Shown piece by piece: positions 21,600-34,567 of a stretch of 64,000 bases of DNA. The notes beneath the pieces are model-generated. The model was not told the DNA's origin. It saw only the letters and a list, made by a program, of their open reading frames with translations, and made no database searches. The position numbers and the translations under genes were made by a program. Source of the DNA: Trogon surrucura (lineage: Eukaryota; Chordata; Aves; Trogoniformes; Trogonidae); assembly GCA_020746105.1 (NCBI GenBank), contig CM036634.1:372001-436000 (forward strand), in the 5' to 3' direction. The number at the start of each line of letters is the position of its first letter. Position 1 is the first letter of the stretch.

Positions 21600-24500
21600 A
21601 GTACTTACATTTTAAAATATTTAGTCGCCGTTTATTGTTCCTGTTATGTCCTTTGCCCCTAGCCCTTCCTGTGCCCTCCAAGGAAGATACACGTATCTGT
21701 TCATGATTTCATTTCCAGTACTGAGCTTTTTTCTTTTGCCTGTGTCTGAGTGTTATTTCAGTATTGTTCCTTTTTGGTTTATTTACAAAACCAGCAGGTA
21801 GCAGTTGGGTGCCTTGTGGCAGGTACCATCGTACAATGGCGCTGCTGCCTCTTTCCAAGCTTCCGTCCCCATCAAAGCGCAGAGGTGAAACAAATCCGTA
21901 TTATTTGCCACTAATGACTTTTTCCTTCATTCTTGAGCAGCTCTCATTTCGATCAGTGTCCTGGAATTTACCCGCACCCCTTCGCTTTTGTGAAGCATCA
22001 ACCAGTTGGTTTTTCTGCGGTGCTCTGGGACTTCTCCAGCTGCCTGATAGGTTCTGGAAAATGAGCATTAACGCTCCAGGGAAGCTTGCTGCCTAATTCC
22101 ATGTGAAATTCTTCTGGTGTAAGTCACATCACAACATTTTTAGCTATAGTAGCTACAAGTAAGTCTCATTTGGAGGCAGGGCTGGGGCGGAGGAGCCTGC
22201 AACGTGACCCTCAGCCTCTGCCCCAGCGTGGAAGAGAAGTTTTTTGTGAACGTTTTCATCTCCGTTACTGTGGAACGTGGGGCCGTGCGCAAGCGTGACT
22301 CGGCTCTTGTCAGCAGGGATCGGGGCCCAAAGTGTTTGGTGCTGCCTCGAAGTCCTTCCAGGCTAGAGAGGGACGCCCTGGCAGGTGGGATTGTGAGAAA
22401 CCAGCTCTCCTTGCTCCAGAGGAGGAGCAGCTCACTGCAGCCCGTTCCTGACAGTGTCTGATGGGTGTTCCACAGCCTCTTGGGCAAAGCCACGAGGAAG
22501 TGTTTCTAGTCTCTTGCCTAAACCTCCCTCACGACGGTTTAAGGCCGTTGCTTCTTGCCTCATCTCCAATGCACATGGTGAAGATTTGTATTCCTTGCTT
22601 TTGTGGCCGCAGGGTTGGAGACTGGCCCGTCTGCTGTCGGAAAGGTGCCTCTGCTGCCGGGATGGAGCCACGTCGTTCACGCCTGCGCTCGGGCAGCTCA
22701 TTAAGAAATGCCCGTGTGGCTCGGGGCGAGCTGTGACCCTCCAGCAGCCTGGCTACAGGGGCTGCCGAGACCCGCGGGGCTCCGGGTGCCCCCGTGCTTG
22801 GCCTGACCACTGGCGATTTGTGGGGGGACGAGGGGACAGCGGCACGCGGGGTTTGTGCCAGCTTTGGGTGCCCTGCCGCTCTCCGGCTGGCGGAAGGAGC
22901 AGATTCGCTGTCGTCGGTGCTTACCTCATCCTCTGGCTGTATCTGCAGGAGGAGGGGAGGATGGCAGGGGATGATGAGAGGATTACTTACAGCCAGCCTT
23001 AATGGAGCCCTGCAGCTTGCCTCTGCGGCTTTCAGAGCTGGCGGGGAGGGGGGGGAGGAAAAATTGAGAAACAGGAGGCTGGGAGTGATTTAATTAGGAC
23101 ATTGAGCTGCTCTCTTCTGGGCACCAGCCCACCATCCTTTCCCAGTGCTTGGGGCTTCCCTTCTCCTCTCGAGCACAGACAGGGCTCACGTATGCAAGTG
23201 GGTCAGGGCCTGCGTATTTCAGTGTGATGCCTGCAATTAAACCGTCTCCAAAACGGCGTCGGGATGCACCCGCGACTCCCACGGCGTCCTGCTCCCATCC
23301 CTGCGGGGGCTCGGCGGGGACTGCGGGGGCGAGAGCCGTGAGCTGCTTTCTTGAAGCCTCTGAGGTGCTGGTGAGCTCGGTGCCGTTCAGCCACCTCTGG
23401 AGCTGCGCTGGGGGCGTTTTTCTTCTCTCTGGCACAAACCTACATTATTCCCCCTCTGAATTTGCATTTCTCCTCACACTGGAACTCTCCTCCCAGCGTG
23501 TGGCAAACCAGCTGGTAGCTCCTCTCCCAGTCCTCCCAGTCCAGCAACTGCTGATGAGGCTCAGCCATCCCTGGGTGCTCTCCCACACTCTGTGAGAGGG
23601 GGATTATGGGCTGAGGATCACATTAACCCTCTTAGCCCGGCCTGGGTCACGTGTGCCAGAGCTGCTCCTGCCCCGGCGCCCCTAAAGCCCTTCCAGATCC
23701 CAGAGCCCCTGCACTGGCCGTTTCCCCAGTGCCCTACGGGCTTCACTGGTGCGTGGCAACGACAGCGACTGCCACGCAGCCCTGCCAGGCTGATGAGTCC
23801 AGTTCTGGGTGTCCCAGAAAATAGGATTTTTATTTGAATTTTTTAAGCTGATTTGGAGAAAGATACTCTTATGGAAAATAGTAAAAACAGCAGTAAACCA
23901 GCAAGCAGCTCTCTCCCCGAGCTCTGCAACACGGGGTTCTGTGAGCCGCACGCGGGGGGTGGTTGCTTTTTAAATCCCGCTGGATCATGCGTGCAGGGGT
24001 ACAGAGAGGGGAGTTCGTAGGGGTTTTTCACCCCCCCCCCCACAATTACAGGCTGCCATCTTAAAGCACTCCTGACAGTGTTTAGTTTGGATCTATTTTT
24101 TTTCCTTGGGAAGAAATCATTGTGGGAGCACTCCCTTGGTGGCAGTGGCTGTGGCTGCAGGCAGCCCCCCCCCCTTTTTTTTTTTTTTGGTATGTGCATT
24201 AATGGGAAGGCGATTAAAAAATCAGTTACTACACGTTCTGCGCCTGCGTGGGGCATGTTACTGCACCAGGATGGCGTACGACACAGATGAACTGACCAAT
24301 TTTGTAATCCTATTTAAGAAAAGAAAGCACAAGCGTGCTCGAGAGGGCACGCTCGCCTCCCAGGCTGCCGTTAATTAGGTTTCAATCCTTTAATTCCCTG
24401 CCAGCCATGGCCCCCCCACTCCCAGCCTCTCCCCAGCTGGGCTGGGGGGGAACCCTGTACCCACACTTGCTTTTTAGGGCATGGCCTCACAGTAATTTCT

Positions 24501-26000
24501 CTACATTTTTACAAGTGAACATTTTAGATTAAGTAGCAACGCTGACGCGGCTCAGTTGCCAAATCTGAGGTGTTCACCTGTTTAAGACTGGGAGCCCACG
24601 CCGGGCGAGCCCAGCCCCGGCAACAGCCAAGAGCATTTTGCAATGTGGCTTCTATGGATTTTTCTCTAGAAGAGAACATAAAAGTGTTCTGAACCTCAGC
24701 CTGTCCTGCTCTGTTAGGAATTTTACTGCTCTTGCCCATTGCTGCACTGGGCTCTGGCTCCTGATACATCCCTCCAGGTTTTTCTGCTCGCCTTTACCCT
24801 GCCGGCAGTGGAGTCAGAGCAGAGGAGGAAGGTGGCTGCAGGCTGGCAGTGGGGTGGCCCGTCCATTCCTCTCCCCAAGCTTTCGGGGGGGGGCTCTGCT
24901 GAGCAGTGGCTCGGGGAGCAGCTTCCCCACGTGGAGACTCTCGAGACACACACACAGCACAGACAGCCAGAGCCTTCACAGAACCAGTATTTATGAGGGT
25001 GACGAGTCAGCCCGTTGCTCACAAGCCACGACACGGAGGTGCCAAGCAGGGCCACAGCGCGGCGGCGGTGTGGGGGCGAGGTGGGATGCAGAGCAGCGCT
25101 GGCACACAGAGGGGCTCCCCGGGGAGCTGGCGTGTGGTGCAGAGACCCCCCCACAGTCCCTCTAGGCCCCCCCAGGGACCGAAGGGACCGGCTTGCCTGT
25201 GATCCCCAGCTCCTTGCAGGATGCAGACGACATCGTACGCCCGGCAGAGCTGGCAGGGAGCAGTGTCGTACAGCAAGGCCTGGCAGTTGGCCAACCTCAG
25301 GCTTGACTGTTTCCTCCATGTCTTTCTTCCAAAATGCACTAAAACCCCCTTCCCTTCCACTTCAGGCCGCCTCTGGGCAAACCAGCCAGGAGTGGCCACA
25401 GCAGTGCTGCTGGGTACCCCCGCCACGGCACTCCGGCCACATCCCTTCTCCATCCCCTGTCCCCAGCTGCTCCGTGGCCCCCTCAGCCCCAGCCTTTTAG
25501 GGGAGCAGGGATGGGGATGGTGGGGATGCCAGCGGGGAAACACATTTGGCCATTGCCTCCGTCTGCTGGCGGGCTCAGCAGAGGACAGGGGGGCTCCGAG
25601 GGGCTGCAGCAAGAGCCCACAGTGCCGCCAGGCTGAGACCCAGGATGGGCAATGCTGGGCTGCCTGCCCCGGTTCCTGGGGACCCTCCGCACCCCTCTGC
25701 ACCCGCAGCAGAAAGGAGCTGTGCTGCACAGCACCCAGGTCTGCTCGCGGGAGGTGGTGAGGATGTGGCTACTTGTGAGCAGGGCAGGCGCTGGGCTGAG
25801 ACCCAGTTCCTGAGTGCTGGGGAGGGAGGGAGCCAGCTCCCACCGCCCCACGGTCCCTGGGGAGCGGGTGGGGAAGGGCGAGCATCCTGTCATCTCTGGA
25901 TGGAGCCACAGGCCCAGGGCAGCCCCTCTGGCTCTGCTGTCAGAGGGACCAGGAGGAGGAGGGGGGGTCTCTGGCCTGGCCGCAAGAAGCGGGTCAGCTG
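21600..26000. other. Spacer between LRR exons and SLC7A4
   Basis: I find no further LRR exon or other gene. The stretch has homopolymer runs: C at about 24031-24042, and C then T at about 24167-24189. A CATAAA at 24995-24990 (minus) could be the SLC7A4 poly(A) signal, which would place its 3' UTR over roughly 25.0-26.0 kb; this is uncertain. Confidence 0.4.
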
Positions 26001-26034
26001 CTCCCACAGCCCGGTGCCCCCATCCCCCGGGATG

Positions 26035-29000
26035 TCATCTCTTGCAGTCGTCGGTGTCCGGCAGCGCCACGGCGGGCTGGGGGCTCGGCTGGACGGGCTG
26101 CACCCTCTCGTCCAGGCTGCCGCTGGGGAACACGACGTAGCGGGCGCTGACGCGGTGCGGCCGGGGCTCCCGCAGGTTCTCCTTGCTGTGCCAGATGCCG
26201 TAACCGAAGTAGACGAGGAGGCCTGGGCGAGGGGACAGGGGAAAAGGCAGCCTGAGCGCAGGCTCGTGGCTACCATGGATGCAGCTGGCATCCCGGCAGA
26301 GAGGCATGAGTCACGGCGCCGGTGGGGCTCCAGTGAGCTGCTTGGAAGGGGACGAGGATCCTGCAGTGCGTTAAGGGCAAAGGGGCACCCCCAGTCCCCA
26401 CGGAGGCGAAGCCCCCAGCTGGGAAGGACCTCCCAAGCCCCAGGGAGCTGCCTCGGGAGCAGGGGCTGGTTCTGGTCCAGGGCTTGAAGAAGCGTCCAAA
26501 CCTTAACAGGAGCAAGCCGTAACACCCCGGGAGTCAGAGAGGGTCAGGGAGATGCTGGGAGACCTTGGGTTGAGTCTCCAAAGGGGAACTGGAGGCAGAA
26601 AGGGGCACGAGGCGCCTTATAAATCCATCACGGGGGAAGAAGAGCAGCCAGCCAGTGCCGGGACGAGCCCGGTTTCCCTCTCCCCCGAAGCAGCCCCTGC
26701 CCTCTCGGGAGCACTCACCCAAGAGCAGCCAGACGGCGAAGCGGAGCCATGTCATGTAGCTGAGCTTCAGCATCAGGTAGATATTGAGGACGATGCTCAG
26801 CGCCGGCGAGAGGGGAACCAGGGGGATCTGCAGAGAAAAGGAGCCGGGGAGGGGCTGAGACTTGCAGGACCACGTTCCCCATCCTTAAAACCATACGTCC
26901 AAAAGCCAGCACCGATAATGTGGGGGACAAAGTGACTGTCAACCTGGGCTTTCTGAAAATGACTTTTTTTTTTTTTCCTTGAAAAAAGCAGCCAAAAAGG
27001 GACAATGACAGGTAGGGAGCCAGGAGCTGGGAGGGAGGCCGGTGGGGTGGGCACAGGCTCTGGAAACAGCCCAGAGGCAGTGTCACAAGGACTGAACAAG
27101 CTCTGGGTGCAATCCTGAGCCAAGGTGGTCCTCGCTGGAGAAGCAGGGGTGTGGTGGGGAGGGGTTGTTCCCACTGGTGTTACTGGTCACAGAGCTGCAC
27201 CCTGACGAGGCCCAGATCGGCTGGAAACTGGAGAGGGAGGAGCACGAGAGGCACAAAAGAGGTTTAGAGGTTGAAGAAATGAGCTCCACCATGCAGCTCA
27301 AAGGCAGGAGGGGAGCGGGGATATGAAGGAGGGAGCCCAGGGCAGGCAGGAGTGATCTCGTGGGATGGACACAGAGACGTCGGGGATGTCCCCTCCTGGC
27401 AACCAGTAACGATGCAGAGTGACACCACTTGCACCAACACCTCCCCAAACCCAGTGCTCGCTGGGACCTTCCTCCAAGTGACACCAGCCTGATGTGACCA
27501 GAGCCTCCTGCGGGTCCACCAAAGCAGCTCCCACCCCACCGACCCTGCCTGGTCCCCCCGGGTGTACCTGGAAGGTCTGCGTGTTGCGCTGCTGCTCGTG
27601 TGCCCAGATGAGGAGGAGGCTGAGCAGGAAGCCCAGGCTGAAGAGGACCAGCAGCAGGGAGTAGCTCCAGGTGGGCAGGTGGAGGTGAGTGTTGCCAAAC
27701 ACCAAGACAGAGCAGAGGCAGATGGCTGACACCATCAGGGTCACCACGGCCACCGTGACCACCTCGCCAGGGTAGAAGTCGCTGAGGAACTCCAGGTAGG
27801 GCTCAAAAGCTGCCTTCAGCTGCCCTGGCTCCCGGTGCTCTTTGTTCTTGTCCCTGTCCACCAGCTGCAGCTTGTCGGAGAAGGACTCATACTCCTTCAG
27901 CTCACCAGCAGATGGACCCTCATGGGGCTCGTGGCTAGGCCGGCCACCAGCCGCCGGGGCGGGGACATCCACCTTCTGCTGCTGGAAGCGCAGGACAATG
28001 ATGCTGGCGGCCACGAAGGTGTAGGCCAGCAGCGTGCCGATGGACAGGAACTGCACCAGGGCCTCGAGGTCAAAGACGAGGGCCAGCAGGGCCATGAGCA
28101 GCCCAAAGACCACGATGCCAACAACGGGCACCTGCGTGCGGGGATGCACTCGGGAGAAGACCTGGAAGAAGAGCCCATCCTCGGCCATGGCGTAGACAAT
28201 GCGCGGCAGGGAGAAGAGGTTGCTCAGCAGGACCGTGTTCATTGCTGAGGGACAGGCAGAAGAAGGACAATGTCAGACCCAAATCCCCGCAGTTCCCAGC
28301 CCCCATGGCAAGCGGGGTGGGCAGCTCCCACCACCACTGCCCGTACTCACCGCAGATGGAGCCAGCAGCCACCAGGAACCCTGCCCAGGCGTAGCCCCTC
28401 CTGTAAAACGCATCGGCCAGAGCAGAGTCAGGGTCCAGCGTGTGCCAGGGCACCATCAGTGTCAGCACCACTGACACCAGGATGTAGGCCCCGGTGGCTA
28501 GCCCCAAGGAGAAAGCGATGGCCCTGGGGACAGCCCTCTGCGGGTTCCTGGCCTCTTCGCTAGAAGCTGCGATGACGTCGAAGCCCACAAAGGCATAGAA
28601 GCAAGTGGCCGTGCCAGCCATGATGCCCGACAGTCCGTACGGGGCGAAGCCACCCTCCTGGGCACTCCAGTTCTTGGGCTGCGCGAGGACGAAGCCCATG
28701 ATGAGAATGAAGAGGATGACACCCATGCTGATGGCTGAGAAGACGTGGTTGAGCCAGGAGGACACCTTGGCCCCGAAGGAGATGAAGGCAGTGGCTACCA
28801 GCAGGATGGCGGCCGCCAGAAAGTCAGGGTAGCGGGCCAGGAACGGCACCTGCCAGGTGCCCACGTGGGTCTCGGTGAAGTTTTTTATCTTGTGGTTGAA
28901 GATGGAGTCCAGGTAGCCGCTCCAGGCCCTGGCCACCGCGGCTCCCCCGATCATGTACTCCAGCAGCACGTTCCAGCCGATGAGGAAGGCCCAGATCTCA

Positions 29001-29332
29001 CCCACGGACACGTAGGTGAACATGTAGGCAGAGCCGGTCTTGGGCACCCGGGCTCCAAACTCAGCGTAGCAGAGGGCAGCCAGGAGCGAGGCAAAGCCAG
29101 CGATGATGAAGGAGACGATGACGGCGGGGCCGGCGATCTCCTTGGCCACGGTGCCTGTGAGGACGTACAGCCCGGAGCCCACCATGCCACCGATGCCCAG
29201 CAGCGTCAAGTCGATGGTGGAAAGGCATCTGTTGAACGATGTCTCCATCATGTCGTCCTCCAAGGTCTTCACCCGGTTGAGTTTCTGGCAGAAGCGGGCC
29301 AGGTCGGCGGAGCGAGGCAGCCACCGCGCCAT
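26035..29332 (-). CDS. SLC7A4: SLC7A4, CAT-family orphan amino-acid transporter-like protein
   Basis: Four coding exons: 29332-28351, 28244-27568, 26827-26719 and 26222-26035. Phases match and encode 651 residues (human 635). The N-terminus MARWLPR and residues 35-330 are nearly collinear with human SLC7A4: the LLGIGGMVGSGLYVLTG signature of the APC superfamily, CYAEFGARVP, FLIGWNVLLEY, SSEEARNPQRAVP and GYAWAGFLVAAGSIC. Exon 2 carries NTVLLSNLFSLPRIVYAMA. Exon 3 carries the LSPALSIVLNIYLMLKLSY segment and exon 4 ends YVVFPSGSLDE plus a variable tail. About fourteen membrane spans are expected. Family members CAT1-3 carry cationic amino acids, but SLC7A4 has not shown this activity alone. The hydrophilic loop after IIVLRFQQQ is longer than in human. 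An upstream acceptor at 29402-29403 supports a non-coding first exon near 30.5 kb. Confidence 0.97.
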
Positions 29333-29949
29333 CCTGGGGGCTGCAGGCCCTGCTCCCTGGCAGGGCGAGGGCTCCACAGCGGCGAGACCCGGGCCAGAGA
29401 CCTGGCAGAGGAGCGGGAAAGTGTGAGCAATCCCCTCCTGCCGGGAAGCATTGGGTGTCGGGCACAGGCTGGGAGAGCCACCAGGGCACACTCAAGGTGT
29501 TCCCCGCTCCTCAGCCAGCACAGGGCTCAGCACCGGAGCGTGTCAGGGGGTGGCACAGGAGAGCCACCGCCCCGCGCGAGGCCCCGTGCTCGTGTGACAG
29601 GTGGGAGGGAAACAACAGCACCCCCGGGACAGCATCTTTTCTTTTGAACCCTGAGCTGATTAAAACCCAAACCAGCCCACTGAAGGTTTCTTTGCTGCTT
29701 TCCCTTCACCTGATCCAACACCCACCTGTGCCGGGAGCCCACCCACGTGGCGTTCTCCCTGCTCCCAGCCTCTTGCTGCTCCCCCAGGCATGGCACGGGG
29801 TGGTGGCAGCAGCAAGTCCAGGGCAGCTCCAGCGAGGACACGGGATCCCCGGCCAGACCAGGAAACGCGTCCCGTGCCTGGTGACAGCCCCAGCTGGCAG
29901 GTGCCGCCGGGATGGACGCGTCTCCGGGGACCTTCAGGTGCCGCTTCCC

Positions 29950-30780
29950 GGGGCAGGCTGTGATTGCGGGGGTGCTCTCCCCTTCCAGCCCCCCTTCTCC
30001 CCCAGCCAGGATCTGTGTCTCCCCCCGTCCCCAAACCGCGGGGCCCGCTCGGTGCAGCCCCACTCCCGGGCTCCGTCGGTCTCGGAGGCCTGAAGGTGCC
30101 AGAGAGGCCACCCCGAGCGGGACGACACGAGGCCGCGGGGACACGGGGCCGCTGGCCACGGCCGCGCTCGCCGCTTCCCCACGGACGGAGGGCGCTGCCG
30201 GTATCGGGGTGCCTGACCCCAGCGCCCCCAAAGCCGCAGCCGGGGGGGGACACGGAGCTCGACGCCCCCGGAGCGAGCGAGGGTCCCTCCCGGGGGCGGG
30301 GCGCGGGGGGGGACCCTCGGGCCGGGGGTGCTGCCGGCCGGGGGGGTCTCAGCCTCCGGATTCACCCCTGGCTGGGGACACTCTCCCCCCCGCTCAGCCC
30401 CACCGCGCTGCCGGTGAACCGGCCCCGCAGACCCCCTCCCCGCGCCGCGTCGCGTCGCCCCACGCACCGCCCCGGTGCCGGTGCCGGTGCTCGGAGGGTC
30501 CCGCTCACCTGCGCGGGCGCGGCCGGGGGCACCGCGGGGCTCCGGCCCCACCTGCTCCGCTCCCGCCGCCGGCTCCTCCCGGCCCGGCTCCGCCCCCCCG
30601 GCCCGGCGGAAGGGCGGGGACCCGGCGGCGGCAGCGGGAGCCCCCGGGGAACGGGCGGGAGTGGCAGCCGGGAGGGATCCCAGCTCCGCGGCTGCTGCGA
30701 GGGGCGGGCGGCGGCTCCAGCCGGGCTGCGGCGCAGCTGGGCTCGGGCTGACGGGGGGAGCCCCCGCGCCCCACGGAGGG
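29950..30780 (-). promoter_or_regulatory. SLC7A4: CpG island and probable non-coding first exon of SLC7A4
   Basis: Very high CpG density. A strong minus-strand donor GCGCAG|GTGAGCGG lies at 30509/30508, and the SLC7A4 coding exon has an acceptor at 29402-29403 (exon begins 29401). A first exon ending at 30509 would therefore splice to the 5' UTR part of exon 2. The transcription start is not defined. Confidence 0.6.
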
Positions 30781-30897
30781 GCTGACGGCAATTGGGTGAT
30801 GCACCGAGCGGGGGTGGGAAGGGGGTGTCAGGTCCCCCCACCCACCCCCCGGCCACCTGAGATCCCGCTCCCCTCCTCCTCGGCTGTTCCAAGAAGA

Positions 30898-31134
30898 AAT
30901 CTGCCTCTAGCCACTATGGTTAGGCTGGGTATTTGGGAAAATCTCTGCACTGGAAGAGTGGTCAGGCATTGGAACAGGCTGCCCAGGGCAGTCATCGTCC
31001 CTGGAGGTGTTCGAAAAATGTGTAGACGTGGCACCTTAGGACATAATTTAGTGGTCATGGTAGTATTCGGTGAGCGATTGGACTTGATGATCTTAGACAT
31101 CTTTTCCAACCTTAATGATTCTATGATTCTGTGT
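30898..31134 (+). repeat. CR1 LINE 3' fragment
   Basis: Plus orientation, with GTCAGGCATTGGAACAGGCT, CCTGGAGGTGTTCGAAAAAT and GACTTGATGATCTTAGACAT, ending in the canonical tail AATGATTCTATGATTCTG. Confidence 0.92.
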
Positions 31135-33150
31135 TCTGGGGCTGCTGCCGTGAGGACAGGGATCTCCGCCACGTTGTCACAAAGAAGCAGAAGGGCAGGG
31201 GAAAGCGGATGGAGGGGTGGCAGTGGAAGGTGAGCTCTTGAACATACAGCTCGTGGTCCTGCTGCCCGGGAGTGAAGAAAGCCGGTGCCTGGGCAAAAGC
31301 ACAAAATCTGAGCAAAAGCGTGTGGTGCTTCCAGGCAGCTCCAAGTATCTGCAGCTTGGTGAAGGGGAACCACCCCTCTCCGTTCCTAATTCCTCCAAGG
31401 GAATCGCCCATCTCCATCTCTCACCTCCTCTCGAACCAACATAAACCTTCTGCTTCTCCAGCTCCCCATGGCAAGGAGTCTCCCAAGCCACCACCTGTTC
31501 CACCCAAACCTGTCTTTTACAGGTTTCACATAACACCCCAGCTCTTGTATTTGAAGTCCCTCTCCGTGCCACCTGTAGTTTCATCCCTACCCCATCCTCT
31601 CTTGGACACCTCGTTTCCAGATAGAGGAGTCCAGCTTGGCTGGAAGGTGCTCCCAGTGTCTGGTGTCCCCAGGGCCTTTGCAGAGACTGTTCCAGCACCC
31701 TTCTGGGGACAAAGGGTGTTTGGGTGCTGGTTGCACCATCAACTTCACAGCAGGAAGAAGTTGTTCATTTTCTTCTCTACTCCTGTCCTAATGTCTCATT
31801 TTATTTTCTGTTGGTTACTGAGCACTAAGACTGATGTTTCCATGGAGCCACCAGTGATCACTGCAGATGTCACTCCCGAGCGGTCATGGTCAGCTCAGAG
31901 CCCATTGTGCAACACCAAGGGCTGCCACCTGTATAAACTGGCCCTGATCCACGCCGAATCCACCTCCTCACGTGGCGGGGACCTTACTATCCTCCTCATC
32001 ATCCCAAAACATAGAAAAAGAAAGCAGGAAACAGGAGCTGTCCCTCTCTACCACCCATCCTTCACCTTCCTGTGGCTCACAGGTAGACCCTGGGCTGGCA
32101 CAGAGCCGTAGCTCTCCCACCAGTGACCTCGCACCAGAACAGGGCTCTTGATCCTCTCACGCATCCCCTCTCCACGGTGCCTCTGGCACACAAGGAGCCT
32201 TGGGGAGGAACTTAAGGTCCAGCTCCATGGGTGGCTAAAGCCACCTGAGCTACCACCAAAGGGCTCCACAGTGCCGTGTTCCTGGGGTGCCGGTGGAGAG
32301 CTCGGGGGTTGAGCAGGCAGTTCAACCAAGGAGCCAAAATCCAGCAACCCTTCGCAGCACACCCAGCTCCGCTGGATCATTCTCGCCAGGTCCCACCCCA
32401 GCCGTGATGGCAATAACACAACTGCAGCAGCACGGTCACCCTCTAGTGACACAAAAGCACTTGCTTGGAGAAAAAACAACGGTGCATCCTCAGCGTTGTA
32501 CTGCCCAGCAATGCTTCCTGGGGGGGCTGAGCAAGCCGTCTTCTGGCCGAGCACTCCCCGAGCAGGAGCTCTCCCAGGCTCTTTATTCCCTTAAGACAAC
32601 CCTTCCCACCGATTAACCGCGCCTGACCGCCCCACCGTTCCCCACCTCCTGCGGAAACCTCGCTGAAACACAACCTGACCACAGGCATGGAAAATTTCAG
32701 CTTGGGTCGGCTGCCTGGCAGAGCCGGCCGCAAACCAGATGGTGGGAGCGGGAAGCTGAGAGCTGCTGTTGTCATGGCACTGCCGGAGCAGCCTGCCGCG
32801 GGGGTGGCCGTGACCAGCCCGCCTGGCTTGTGGGGGGGCTCTGCACCAAGGTGAGCTCCATTCTTCATGGCACAGGGCAGCAAAGCAGAGCTGAACCTCC
32901 CCCCCCAGCAGAGATCCTGACCTGCTGCGTCAGCCACCCCTGAGCCGCTCCAGCCACCCCATCGGCTCTGCTGCTGCTCTGGCACCGCGAGAGTGATGGT
33001 GCCAAAGAAGGAGGGGTCTTTCTGGAGACCCCAGCATCCAGACACTCTCCTTTCCTGCAACAGCTCATCTCTGCCTTCCTCATCCACACCTCAGAAAGCA
33101 ATTTCCTTGCTGGCCACACACACAGGAACGTGGATGCCTCTTCACTTGTG
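31135..33150. other. Spacer upstream of SLC7A4
   Basis: No gene, RNA gene or repeat family could be supported. Open frames are short and lack motifs or splice context. Confidence 0.45.
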
Positions 33151-33154
33151 CCCT

Positions 33155-33420
33155 GTGATAGGATAACGGGCAATCGATTTATCCCAGAGCACAGGAAATT
33201 CCTCCTCAACATGAGGAAGAACGTCTTCCCTGTGAAGGTGACAGAGCCCTGGCCCAGGCTGCCCAGAGAGGGTGTGGAGTCTCTGTCTCCGGAGACTTTC
33301 AAGACCCATCTGGATGCATTTGTGTGTGACCTGCCCTAGATTCTGTGACCCTGCTCTGGCAGGGGGTTGGACTCGATGAGCTGCAGAGGTCCCTTCCAAC
33401 CCCTGACATTCTGTGATTCG
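33155..33420 (+). repeat. CR1 LINE 3' fragment
   Basis: Plus orientation: GGAAATTCCTCCTCAACATG, CCCAGGCTGCCCAGAGAGGG and GGGTTGGACTCGATGAGCTG, ending CATTCTGTGATTC. Confidence 0.9.
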
Positions 33421-33701
33421 CCCACTTGGCTCCAGAGACACCTGTCTGTAGGACGAGGGTGTCTCCAAAGGGCAACATTGCCAGCGCTGCTCCTCCCCAT
33501 TTTAGCAGCTGAGTGCAAGGCCCCCAGCTGAGGGTCTGGTGGAAACACAGCTCTGGGTGGTTCCCAGGATCCTGCAATGGTGCAGGTCCCACATCAGCTC
33601 ACTTTCCAGCTGGGGCTTTTCACCCAGCAGGTGGAAACCCCTCAAGAGTGCAACCTCTTGTCTCCAGCTGCTGGACAACGGTAGCACATTCCCAGGCAGA
33701 G

Positions 33702-33739
33702 GAAACACCCACCTGTGATGGAAACACCCACCTGTGATG
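33702..33739. repeat. Two-copy 19-bp tandem repeat
   Basis: GAAACACCCACCTGTGATG occurs twice in direct succession. Confidence 0.8.
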
Positions 33740-33861
33740 GAAATTCAGCCTTGAATTTGCAAAAACCTCATTTGTCCATGCAGCTGCTGATCTTCGGTGT
33801 TTGTGTCTATCGTAGTCAGCAGCTCTATGTCAGAGACCCCGACACAAGGACACAGACATGT

Positions 33862-34315
33862 TGGAGTGAGTCCAGAGGAGCTCATGGAGATGATCAGGGG
33901 CTGGAGCACCTCCTCTACAAGGACAGCCTGAGAGAGTTGGGGCTGCTCAGCCTGGAGAAGAGAAGGCTCCTAAAGGGGAGACCTTAGAGTGGCCTCCCAG
34001 TGCCTGAAAGAGCTGCAGGGAACCTGGGGAGGGACTCTTGATCAGGGGAATGTAGTGATAGGACAGGGGTTATGGTTTCAAACTGCAAGAGGGTAGATTA
34101 AAATTAGACATTAGGAAGAAATCCTTCACTGTGACAGTGGTAAGACCCTGGCACAGGTTGCCCAGAGAAGCTGTGGAAGCTTCCCCCTCCCTGGAAGTGT
34201 TCAGGGCCAGGTTGGATGGGGCTTGAGTGACCTGGGCTGGTGGGAGGTGTCTCTGCCCATGGCCAGGGGTTGGAACAAGATGCTCTATGAGGTCCCTTTG
34301 GAACTATTCGGTGAC
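33862..34315 (+). repeat. CR1 LINE 3' fragment, longer copy
   Basis: Plus orientation, starting near GAGTCCAGAGGAGCTCATGG and including CTGCTCAGCCTGGAGAAGAG and GACATTAGGAAGAAATCCTT. It ends around GAGGTCCCTTTGGAACTATT, with a damaged tail. Confidence 0.88.
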
Positions 34316-34561
34316 CCTGTGCACTCCTCCACCAACATCTTTCCCTACCAAAAGGCCACCCACACGGTCTGCTGTCCTCTTTGCAGGTCTCCTTTACCTG
34401 GTTCTCAGAAAGGTCTCAAAAACACTCAAGGTTTCTCCTCCACTCCACAGCTTTAGTCTGGCGCCCCCCAAATGCCACACACCGCCAGCAGGGACGGGAC
34501 CAATGTCATTGCAATCACGGACGCTCAGAAAGCTGCAGGTCCACGAGGCAGGGCAGAATGT

Positions 34562-34567
34562 TTTATT
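34562..34567 (-). terminator. DGCR6: Probable poly(A) signal of DGCR6
   Basis: On the minus strand this is AATAAA, about 700 bp after the DGCR6 stop codon and the first such hexamer found. It would define a 3' UTR of about 0.7 kb. Confidence 0.5.

Noticed and set aside
25546-26487. 313-codon plus-strand open frame
   Set aside because: Antisense to the last SLC7A4 exon, whose family match and phase are clear.
29455-30785. Several long overlapping frames around 29.5-30.8 kb on both strands
   Set aside because: GC-driven frames in the SLC7A4 CpG island with no conserved sequence.
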